A stretch of 64,000 bases of DNA from CAVQBJ01 sp963710725 (GTDB lineage: Bacteria > Actinomycetota > Thermoleophilia > Solirubrobacterales > Solirubrobacteraceae). The DNA is taken from assembly GCA_963710725.1 (NCBI GenBank), contig CAVQBJ010000001.1, positions 310,001 through 374,000 of the forward strand, in the 5' to 3' direction. Both the position numbers and the translations under genes were made by a program. Shown in pieces: positions 18,211 to 24,925 of this stretch. The notes under the pieces are model-generated. The model did no database searches. It was not told where the DNA came from and was given only the letters and a program-made list of their open reading frames with translations. Within the stretch, counting starts at the first letter, position 1, and every line of letters starts with the position of its first letter.

Positions 18211-18589
18211 GGACCACGAGCGTGGACATCATGCCGAGGTCGCTCTGGTTCGAGAGCGTCGAGGCGAGCGTGTACGTCCCGGGCGCGAGGGTCACCTTCA
18301 CCGGCCCGCCGATCGCGCCGGGGAGGATCGTCGGGATCGACACGATGATGGCGCCGGCTCGCTCGAGGACGAGGTTGTGCGCGAGCACGCCGTCGTTGGA
18401 GACGACGATCTTCAGCCGGCCCGGAGGGACGCTCGTGCGGTGGGGCAGGATCCGGAACTCGTCCTCGCGCAGGCGCAGCTCGTGATGGGTGATGACGGTG
18501 GTCGTCGTCGACCCGCAGCCGCCGAGCACGAGCCCGGCGAGGACCGAGAGGAGGGCGCACGAACGCGCCGCGGCGGCACGGGCTGACAT
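18200..18589 (-). CDS. small lipoprotein with cupredoxin-like domain
   Basis: 129 residues from ATG 18589 (an ATG at 18601 would add four residues). The signal peptide ends in a lipobox, LVLGGC, so the mature protein should be anchored outside the membrane by its Cys. The rest looks like a cupredoxin-type beta sandwich (LPHRTSVPPGRLKIVVSNDG, HNLVLE, APGTYTLAS). One His is seen in the position of a copper ligand but the usual C-terminal Cys-His-Met set is not visible, so metal binding is doubtful. Divergent from a cytochrome c lipoprotein only 35 bases away, suggesting joint redox work in the cell envelope. Confidence 0.78.
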   Translation of the reverse strand: MSARAAAARSCALLSVLAGLVLGGCGSTTTTVITHHELRLREDEFRILPHRTSVPPGRLKIVVSNDGVLAHNLVLERAGAIIVSIPTILPGAIGGPVKVTLAPGTYTLASTLSNQSDLGMMSTLVVRSH

Positions 18590-18624
18590 GGCCGGCGGCA
18601 TTGTTCCGTAATATCTCGGCCCGC

Positions 18625-19083
18625 ATGACGGCCCGCAGAAAACTCGTCGCCGCCGCGACGCTCGTGCTCGGATCGATCACCGCCTTCTCGGCCTGCGGCA
18701 CGCAGGGCATCCAGGTGGCCCAGACGAGCCCGTTCTACAGCGGCGCCGTGATCTTCCGCGACCACTGCTCCGGGTGTCACACGCTGTCGGTCGTCGGTGC
18801 CTCGGGATCGGCGACGAGCATCTCCAGCCGCCTGAAGACGAACGGACCGAACTTCAATCAGCGCAAGGAGCAGTACAACCAGGTGATCTACGCGATCGAG
18901 AACGGCGGCTTCTCCGGGGCGATCATGCCCGAGAACATCGTCGTCGGCCGTCAGGCCCAGGAGGTCGCGGCCTTCCTCACCCGGTATTCGGGCCTGCAGG
19001 CCAAGCAGCAGCCGACCGTGACGATCGCCCCGCTCGGTGCCACCGGCGCGAGCGGCGCATCGGGCACGGGGTCCGGCTCCTAG
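18625..19083 (+). CDS. membrane-anchored c-type cytochrome
   Basis: 152 residues from ATG 18625. A signal segment with a lipobox-like FSAC puts the anchor Cys at about residue 24. The haem motif CSGCH is at 48-52, and a likely axial Met lies in AIMPEN at 101. The C-terminus is a low-complexity Gly/Ala/Ser/Thr tail. This is a monohaem class I cytochrome c, electron carrier outside the membrane; partner unknown. A TTG at 18601 could add eight residues but the ATG gives a proper signal peptide. Neighbouring complex I genes are compatible with a respiratory role. Confidence 0.87.
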   Translation: MTARRKLVAAATLVLGSITAFSACGTQGIQVAQTSPFYSGAVIFRDHCSGCHTLSVVGASGSATSISSRLKTNGPNFNQRKEQYNQVIYAIENGGFSGAIMPENIVVGRQAQEVAAFLTRYSGLQAKQQPTVTIAPLGATGASGASGTGSGS

Positions 19084-19134
19084 GCGACGCGGGGCTCGGG
19101 GTGAGCCGGGCGTGAGCCGACCCGAACAGCTGTC

Positions 19135-20385
19135 GTGATCGACCTCAAGCTCATCCGGCGCGACCCGGATGCCGTGCGGGCGGCCCTCGCCCGGCGCGGG
19201 GCGACCGCGGGTCTCGACGAGGTGATCGAGCTCGACCGCCGCGCGCTCGAGCTGCGCCCGCGCCTGGAGGAGCTGCAGGCGCAGCGCAACCGCGCGGCCG
19301 AGGCGATCGCCCAGGCCAAGCGCGCCGGCGAGGATGCCGGCGAGGCGATCGCCGAGCAGCGCGAGCTCGCGGCGGCGCAGAAGGATCTCGAGACGCAGGT
19401 CGGCGAGCTCGAGGACGCGCGCCTCGCCGCGCTGATGGCCCTGCCGAACCTGCCCTCGCCCGACGCCGCCGCCGAGGACACCGTCGTCCGCGAGGTCGGC
19501 GAGGCGGTCAACCCGGTCGCCAACCCGCGCGACCACCTCGAGCTCGCCGGGCCGCTCATCGACATGGAGGCGGCGGCGAAGCTGGCCGGCTCGCGCTTCG
19601 TCTACCTCAAGGGCGACCTCGTGATGCTCGAGCTGGCGCTCGTGCGCTGGGCCCTGGAGAAGCTGCGCGGCCATGGCTTCGAGCCGGTCGTGCCGCCGGT
19701 GCTCGTGCGCGAGCGCGCCCTCTACGGCACCGGCATGCTGCCGGACACCGAGGAGCAGATCTACCGCCTGCCCGACGACGACCTGTATCTCGCCGGCACC
19801 TCCGAGGTGGCACTCGCCTCGCTGCACGACTCCGAGATCATCGACGCCGAGCGGCTGCCGCTCCGCTACGCCGGCTTCTCGCCGTGCTTCCGTCGCGAGG
19901 CCGGGGCGGCCGGGCGCGACACGCGGGGCATGTTCCGCGTGCACCAGTTCGACAAGGTGGAGATGTTCAGCTTCGTTGAGCCCGACGCCTCGGCGGCCGA
20001 GCACGATCGCATCCTCGCGATCGAGGAGGAGATCCTCTCCGAGCTGGCGATCCCCTACCGCGTCGTGAACATCGCCGTGGACGAGCTCGGCAACTCGGCC
20101 GCGATCAAGTTCGACTGCGAGGCGTGGCTGCCCGGCCAGGGCCGCTACCGCGAGCTCACGTCGTGCTCGCACACGACCGATTACCAGGCCCGCAACCTCG
20201 ATATCCGCGTGCGCCGCGACAAGCGGGTGCAGATGCTGCACACGCTCAATGGCACCGCCGTCGCGGTCGGGCGGACGATCATCGCGCTGCTCGAGAACGG
20301 TCAGCGCGAGGATGGATCGGTCGAGCTGCCCGGAGTGCTCACCGCCTTCGGCGCGCCGGCACGGCTGTCGGCGCCCAGCGACTGA
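19135..20385 (+). CDS. serS: seryl-tRNA synthetase
   Basis: Charges tRNA-Ser with serine; class II synthetase of 416 residues, normal length. The N-terminal long coiled-coil arm (residues 30-105) that reads the tRNA-Ser variable arm is clear. Motif 2 reads FRREAGAAGRDTRGMFRVHQ, and motif 3 is in LNGTAVAVGRTIIALLENGQ. GTG 19135 gives the typical start MIDLKLIRRDPDAVRAAL. Two tRNA-Ser genes lie 3.5-4 kb downstream. Confidence 0.98.
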   Translation: MIDLKLIRRDPDAVRAALARRGATAGLDEVIELDRRALELRPRLEELQAQRNRAAEAIAQAKRAGEDAGEAIAEQRELAAAQKDLETQVGELEDARLAALMALPNLPSPDAAAEDTVVREVGEAVNPVANPRDHLELAGPLIDMEAAAKLAGSRFVYLKGDLVMLELALVRWALEKLRGHGFEPVVPPVLVRERALYGTGMLPDTEEQIYRLPDDDLYLAGTSEVALASLHDSEIIDAERLPLRYAGFSPCFRREAGAAGRDTRGMFRVHQFDKVEMFSFVEPDASAAEHDRILAIEEEILSELAIPYRVVNIAVDELGNSAAIKFDCEAWLPGQGRYRELTSCSHTTDYQARNLDIRVRRDKRVQMLHTLNGTAVAVGRTIIALLENGQREDGSVELPGVLTAFGAPARLSAPSD

Positions 20386-20453
20386 GTCCGCTGCGGCGGC
20401 GCCACCGCGGGCCATCCGCGTGGTCGCCGCTCGTCAACACGCGGCATCTCTTC

Positions 20454-20473
20454 GTTCGTCGACGACGACGAAC
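20454..20473 (+). terminator. eight-pair hairpin after serS
   Basis: GTTCGTCG, an ACGA loop and CGACGAAC form a perfect stem 69 bases after the serS stop. It ends 6 bases before a candidate GTG start at 20480, so it is either a terminator without T-run or a structure limiting that start. Confidence 0.35.
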
Positions 20474-20479
20474 ATCGGC

Positions 20480-20887
20480 GTGAGCACGACGACAACGGCC
20501 GCGGGCCCAGGGCCGACGTCCCCCGTGGCGGCGCCGGGTCGCATCGCCACGTTCGCGCTCCCGAGCCTGCGCGTGCGCAGCTCGGCCTGCGCACGGCATC
20601 GCTGCACGATCGTGGTCGACGGTGTCGATGTCGGCGGGCCGGGCGTGCTGTCGGTGAGCGCGTCGCTGCACGAGATCGTGCGCGTGGCCTGCCGCGAGAA
20701 CGGCAAGCGTGCGACGTGCACTCGCGGCGTGCGTGAGGCCGCCTCGGTGCAGTCGCTGTCCGGCGGGCGCTTCGAGGTCAAGGCCTCCGGCCTGCCGAAG
20801 GGCTCCTACACGCTGGCCCTCGTCGCCGTCGACCGTGACGGGCGTCGTCAGGCGTCCGCGACGACGCTGTCGCTGCACGTCAGCTGA
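20480..20887 (+). CDS. hypothetical protein, Ig/fibronectin-like C-terminus
   Basis: 135 residues if read from GTG 20480 (MSTTTTAAGPG...). The first 30 residues are Thr/Ala/Pro-rich. The remainder alternates short beta-strand-like runs with four Cys residues (SACARHRCTI, VACRENGKRATC), consistent with a disulphide-linked extracellular beta domain ending in SYTLALVAVDRDGR. No clear signal peptide follows the chosen start, so the true start or its secretion route is uncertain. It overlaps the convergent acetyltransferase by 8 bases. Confidence 0.5.
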   Translation: MSTTTTAAGPGPTSPVAAPGRIATFALPSLRVRSSACARHRCTIVVDGVDVGGPGVLSVSASLHEIVRVACRENGKRATCTRGVREAASVQSLSGGRFEVKASGLPKGSYTLALVAVDRDGRRQASATTLSLHVS

Positions 20888-21434
20888 TCGCGGGCGGCAC
20901 GCCTCCGCTCGACGGCACCGCCCGCCATTGGGCGGCGGTCAGCCGATAGAGCGCGTGCCGGCGGAGCGGGCTGCCGGCCGGCAGTCGTGGGTGCTCGAAG
21001 TCCTCGCCGCGGTCGCGGCGCATGCCGAGGCGCTCCATCACCGCGCGCGAGCGTTCGTTAGTGACGCTCGTGAACGACACGACCTCGTCCAGGGCCGCCT
21101 CGCCGAACCCGAACGCAAGTCCCGCGCGCGCAGCCTCGGTCGCGTACCCACGGCCCCACACGTGGCGGGCGAGACGCCAGCCGACTTCGACGGCCGGCGC
21201 GAACGGCATTCGCGTCGCGACGCGCTGCAGTCCGGCGAAGCCGACCAGCTCGCCGCCGTCGCTGAGCTCCAGCGCCCACAGGCCGAAGCCATCGGCGGCG
21301 AACCCGGCCTCGATCCGCTCGACGAGCGCGTCGCTCTCCGGCCGCGAGAGCGTGGCCGGGAAGAACCGCATCACCTCGGGGTCGGCGTTAAGCACCGCGA
21401 ACGGCGCCCGGTCGGACGCGCGCCAGCGGCGCAT
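20880..21434 (-). CDS. GNAT acetyltransferase, RimJ/RimL type
   Basis: 184 residues. The family N-terminus GIRTERLIMRRW is visible in frame, but no ATG, GTG or TTG precedes it, so the first usable start is the internal ATG at 21434 (MRRWRASDRAP); translation may use a rare start instead. The acetyl-CoA pyrophosphate loop is in WGRGYATEAARAGLAF, with SFTSVTNERSRAVMERLGM after it. It probably acetylates a small molecule or a protein N-terminus; target unknown. It ends 8 bases into the preceding convergent gene. Confidence 0.85.
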   Translation of the reverse strand: MRRWRASDRAPFAVLNADPEVMRFFPATLSRPESDALVERIEAGFAADGFGLWALELSDGGELVGFAGLQRVATRMPFAPAVEVGWRLARHVWGRGYATEAARAGLAFGFGEAALDEVVSFTSVTNERSRAVMERLGMRRDRGEDFEHPRLPAGSPLRRHALYRLTAAQWRAVPSSGGVPPAIS

Positions 21435-21457
21435 GATGAGCCGCTCGGTGCGGATCC

Positions 21458-22327
21458 CTAGCGGTAGCCGGTCTTGACGAGGAAGCGCTGGAGCTCCTTG
21501 ATGAACGCGCGGCCGCCCTTCCAGGGGAGGCCATCGGATCGCAGGTGCCCGAGGCGGTTTTCGCGCGCGAGCACGCGCGCCACGAGAGCGGCGTGGCCGA
21601 GGCGGTCCTCGTCGGCCGCCCAGGCGGCGAGTGCGCCGAGCCCCTCGCCGGCCTCGAAGCTCTGCCGGTAGATCGCGTACCAGCGCTTCGCGTCGGGGGC
21701 GATGAGTGCCGGATAGGCATCGGTGACATCGACGAACGCCCCGTTGACGAAGCGCTCGATCTGGATCGGCAGCCCCGAGAAGGCGTAGGCGTCGAACTCG
21801 TAGGCGAAGCGATCGTCGGCGCTCACGAACTCCAGCCGCCCGTCGTGGGAGAGGTCCTCGAGCGGCGCCTCGGGATCGCCCCACACGTGGTCGGTCTGTG
21901 TCACGTTCCCGCTCACGGGGTCGATGCTGTACACGACGTCGAGCGAGCAGCAGTGCGCGCCGCCGGTGAACAGGTCGAGGACGACCTCCGTCTGCCCGTC
22001 GGCGTTGAGATCGACGACGTGTAGGAACGGACTGTCGGGGTGGTCGGGCCCGCAGCCCACGGGACAGATCTTCGGGTTGACGGGCGCCGAGTAGAGCGTC
22101 GTCCCCGCGCGGGTGATCGACAGCTGCAGGTCCGAGTACGGCGCGACGACGTCCTTCGGGTCCGACTCGTATGTGAGCGTCGCGCTCACCGGCCCGAGCG
22201 ACGCCGTCTGGCTGCCCGCGGTCGCGGCGGCCATCGCGGGCGCGGCGACGGCGACGGCGACGGCGAGCGGTGTCGCCGCCGCAAGAAGGCGTCCAATCGT
22301 CCGCTGCCCGGTGCGCACAGCGGCCAT
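21458..22327 (-). CDS. secreted protein with VCBS/FG-GAP-like repeat
   Basis: 289 residues from ATG 22327. A signal peptide ending near AAPAMAAA is followed by an extracellular part with calcium-loop-like segments, VVDLNADGQTEVVLDLFTGG and DLSHDGRLEFVSADDRFAY. These resemble FG-GAP/VCBS blades but too few to close a propeller. GGAHCC holds adjacent cysteines. Role unknown, probably surface or secreted. The acetyltransferase downstream begins 24 bases after its stop. Confidence 0.8.
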   Translation of the reverse strand: MAAVRTGQRTIGRLLAAATPLAVAVAVAAPAMAAATAGSQTASLGPVSATLTYESDPKDVVAPYSDLQLSITRAGTTLYSAPVNPKICPVGCGPDHPDSPFLHVVDLNADGQTEVVLDLFTGGAHCCSLDVVYSIDPVSGNVTQTDHVWGDPEAPLEDLSHDGRLEFVSADDRFAYEFDAYAFSGLPIQIERFVNGAFVDVTDAYPALIAPDAKRWYAIYRQSFEAGEGLGALAAWAADEDRLGHAALVARVLARENRLGHLRSDGLPWKGGRAFIKELQRFLVKTGYR

Positions 22328-22383
22328 CGTACTTGCGTGGCCCGCCGGGCCCGGCCCGACGCGCCGTCGGGGGCGCGGGGTCG

Positions 22384-22920
22384 CTACGCGTCGGCGAGCG
22401 CGAGCAGGCTTGCCACCGTCGTCCAGTTGCGCGCGGTGGCGGTGACGCCCAGCCCGCGTCCCGCGAGCTGCGACCACAATCGCGAGCGCGCGACGCCCTC
22501 GGGATGCCATGCGTACAGCTCGCGTCCGCTCACGACGAATCGCTCGGGCTCGACCACCGCCGCGGCGAGGCGGTCGGCGATCTCGGGCGCGAGCTCGGCT
22601 GCGAGGAAGCTCACCTGGTAGCGCTTCGGGTCCACGGCCACGTCGCGGAGAGGATTGTGGGCGAGGACGCCGGCGATCTCCTCGCGCGTGCGCGTCACCA
22701 CGGCGATCTCGAGCCCGAGGTGCTCGGCGATCTGCCGCTCGCATTCGCGGGCCACGTGCTCCGCGGTCGCCGGGCTGCAGAGCACGACGTTCCCGCTCTG
22801 CAGGTAGGTCCGGACGTCGTCGAATCCGGCGCCCGTCAGCAGCTCGCGCAGCTGCGGCATCGCGATGCGGTTGCGCGCGCCGATGTTGATGCCGCGGAGC
22901 AGGACGACGTGTCGGGCCAT
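22384..22920 (-). CDS. DUF1697 family protein
   Basis: 178 residues. The N-terminus MARHVVLLRGINIGARNRIA with TYLQSGNVVL matches the widespread DUF1697 family of unknown function. ATG 22920 is used; the frame is open further upstream without family similarity. It follows the pattern of a single-domain cytoplasmic protein. No context suggests its role. Confidence 0.9.
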   Translation of the reverse strand: MARHVVLLRGINIGARNRIAMPQLRELLTGAGFDDVRTYLQSGNVVLCSPATAEHVARECERQIAEHLGLEIAVVTRTREEIAGVLAHNPLRDVAVDPKRYQVSFLAAELAPEIADRLAAAVVEPERFVVSGRELYAWHPEGVARSRLWSQLAGRGLGVTATARNWTTVASLLALADA

Positions 22921-23034
22921 GCGTTCGAGGAGGCTAGCGACCATGCGTCCGTCCGCGTGCGGTGTCGGCACACGCGGCGGTCCGATATGCCCGGGCCGGG
23001 GCCAGCACGGGGAGCGCGGGACAACGTGCGAACC

Positions 23035-23079
23035 CTCAAGTCCTTCTTGAGATCTTAGTCCAGGCTCTCATGGAGCCTG
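23035..23079 (-). terminator. tandem small hairpins after the acetyltransferase gene
   Basis: CTCAAG/CTTGAG (23035-23040 with 23046-23051) and CAGGCTC/GAGCCTG (23061-23067 with 23073-23079) form two perfect stems with 5-base loops. They lie 70-110 bases past the stop of the minus-strand acetyltransferase and may end its transcript. Confidence 0.35.
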
Positions 23080-23145
23080 CTACCCGTCAAGCGCGCGGTC
23101 GGGCGGCTCGGGCCCTACGCGCCGATCGTTCCCGGCGCTAATCGC

Positions 23146-23757
23146 TCAGCTTTGAAGCCCATCATCAGCGCGGAAGACATAGCGCACGAGTTCCATCTCT
23201 TGCTCCACTCCAGATGGCTTGTCGCGAACGAGACCGGTCTCGACAAATCCAGCCTTGGACGCTAGTCGACGGGACGGGGTGTTGCTCGGCTCCGCCATTA
23301 GGACAAGCTCTCGTAATCCAAGTTGCTCGACGCCCCAGCGTTTCAGCAGCTCAACCGCGCTCGTTGCATAGCCGCGACCCCTGGCCGCGCTAATGACCCA
23401 GTAGCCGATATGAGCCGACCGCTCCGGCCAGTCGAACTTGCTGAGGTTCGCGCCGCCAACCGGCTGACCCGTTTGGGCATCGTGAATGGCAAGACTCAAT
23501 GCCTGTCCGCGCTCGATGGCCACCTTGCGATCCGTCACGAATTGGAGCCCAGCTTCCTGCGAATACTCGGCGGGTACCGCCGTGATGCCCGTGATCTCAG
23601 GCCGGGTCGAGGCTGATTCGATCGCTGGCAGATCTTCCGGGCCCCAGAGGGCCAGCCGCACGAGGCCGTCCCGAAGACCCTCCCGACTCAGGAGGGCGGC
23701 GCTTGTCTCCACCAGCTCGGCCTCTCGGACGCTCTCCTGTGGCTCGTGCTCTCCCAT
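23146..23757 (-). CDS. GNAT acetyltransferase, RimJ/RimL type (possibly acquired)
   Basis: 203 residues. Family signs are SAHIGYWVISAARGRGYATS with the acetyl-CoA loop ARGRGYATSAVELL and NTPSRRLASKAGF near the C-terminus. The base composition is visibly less GC-rich than in neighbouring genes, and the gene sits next to a tRNA-Ser, so acquisition by transfer is plausible. Substrate unknown; relatives acetylate ribosomal protein N-termini or antibiotics, but nothing here decides. Confidence 0.87.
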   Translation of the reverse strand: MGEHEPQESVREAELVETSAALLSREGLRDGLVRLALWGPEDLPAIESASTRPEITGITAVPAEYSQEAGLQFVTDRKVAIERGQALSLAIHDAQTGQPVGGANLSKFDWPERSAHIGYWVISAARGRGYATSAVELLKRWGVEQLGLRELVLMAEPSNTPSRRLASKAGFVETGLVRDKPSGVEQEMELVRYVFRADDGLQS

Positions 23758-23885
23758 GCACCCAGTGTCTGACAGCCGCAGAGATGTGTCCAGAGCGATG
23801 GGGTTCGGACGAGAGCCAACTGCTGGTCCAGCGACCGGACATCAAAACCAGCCAATTTCCGGGTCAGTCGTGAAAATAAGAGCAA

Positions 23886-23977
23886 TGGCGGAGAGGGCGG
23901 GATTCGAACCCGCGATGGAGTGTTATCCCCATACTCGCTTAGCAGGCGAGTGCCTTCAGCCACTCGGCCACCTCTCC
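23886..23977 (-). tRNA. tRNA-Ser (GCT anticodon)
   Basis: A complete class II tRNA with long variable arm. Acceptor GGAGAGG pairs with CCTCTCC; the anticodon loop reads CTGCTAA; the T-arm is CGGGTTCGAATCCCG. The discriminator G and an encoded CCA end the gene, unlike the tRNA-Ser(TGA) next to it. Confidence 0.96.
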
Positions 23978-24103
23978 CGAAGATCGGGTGAGTGTAGAGC
24001 GTCGACGGCGCCGAACGCCGCGCGGCGCCGCGTCGACACTCCCGGCCAATCGAAGGCGGGCCGGCCGGCCCGGGCGCGGGCGGCGGCTAGGATTCGCGGC
24101 CCC

Positions 24104-24193
24104 GGAGGGGTGGCAGAGCGGTTGAATGCGACGGTCTTGAAAACCGTTAGGCGGGTAACCCCCGTCTCGAGGGTTCGAATCCCTCCCCCTCCG
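24104..24193 (+). tRNA. tRNA-Ser (TGA anticodon)
   Basis: Class II tRNA with acceptor GGAGGGG/CCCCTCC, D-arm start TGGCAGAGCGG, anticodon loop CTTGAAA, long variable arm, and T-arm GAGGGTTCGAATCCCTC. Discriminator G; CCA is not encoded. Confidence 0.96.
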
Positions 24194-24267
24194 TGCCCAT
24201 TAGCGATGCGCACCGCCCGCGGTGAGCAGGTCACTCGAGGGCGGGACGACAACCGAGGAGGCTCGCC

Positions 24268-24837
24268 GTGCGGAAGCTGATCTACTCGATGACGGTCTCG
24301 CTGGACGGGTTCATCGCCGGGCCCGGCGGCGAGATCGACTGGTCGGCGCCCGACGAGGAGCTGTTTCGCTTCCACACCGACCAGGTACGCGAGGTCGGCG
24401 TCCACCTGTGCGGACGGCGGCTGTACGAGACGATGGCCTACTGGGACACCGTCGAGGACTCGTCGCTCGCGGAGCACACGCTCGAGTTCGCTCAGATCTG
24501 GAGGGGAATCCCGAAGATCGTGTTCTCGAACACGCTCGCGGAGGTCGGGGGTAACGCCCGACTGGCCAGCAACGGCGTCGCCGACGAGGTCGCGGAGCTC
24601 AAGCGGCAGCCGGGCCGCGACCTCGCCGTCGGTGGCGCCGGCCTGGCCTCGTCGCTGGTCGAGCTCGGTCTCATCGACGACTTCCGGCTGTTCGTCAGCC
24701 CGGTCGTGCTCGGCGGCGGCACGCCGTACTTCCCGGCCGTGACGGAGAGGGTCGCCTTCGAGCTCGTCGACACGCGAACGTTCGGCTCGCGCGTGGTCTA
24801 CCTGCGGTACCGGCGCTCTGACGGCGTAACGCAGTAG
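24268..24837 (+). CDS. dihydrofolate reductase-like (RibD C-terminal domain) protein
   Basis: 189 residues from GTG 24268, with a good ribosome site (GAGGAGG) upstream. The fold is that of the RibD C-terminal/DHFR-like reductases: MRKLIYSMTVSLDGFIAGPG at the N-terminus, then GRRLYETMAYW, DLAVGGAGLASSLVELGLID and a C-terminal VSPVVLGGGTPYF. Such stand-alone proteins are NADPH-dependent reductases of unsettled substrate, distinct from FolA. No folate or riboflavin genes are adjacent. Confidence 0.88.
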   Translation: MRKLIYSMTVSLDGFIAGPGGEIDWSAPDEELFRFHTDQVREVGVHLCGRRLYETMAYWDTVEDSSLAEHTLEFAQIWRGIPKIVFSNTLAEVGGNARLASNGVADEVAELKRQPGRDLAVGGAGLASSLVELGLIDDFRLFVSPVVLGGGTPYFPAVTERVAFELVDTRTFGSRVVYLRYRRSDGVTQ

Positions 24838-24925
24838 CGCAGGCGGGTGACGCCCACGGCGGGCCATCCGTCCACTCGATCATCCGTCCATCCAGGAGCG
24901 CCCGGCGCGGTCGATGTTTTGACCG

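Noticed and set aside
18412..20415. 667-codon minus-strand frame opposite serS and the cytochrome gene
   Set aside because: Antisense artefact of serS; no recognisable domain.
23486..24280. Plus-strand frame with AGFEPAMECYPHTRLAGECL
   Set aside because: Antisense of tRNA-Ser(GCT), a frequent false gene.
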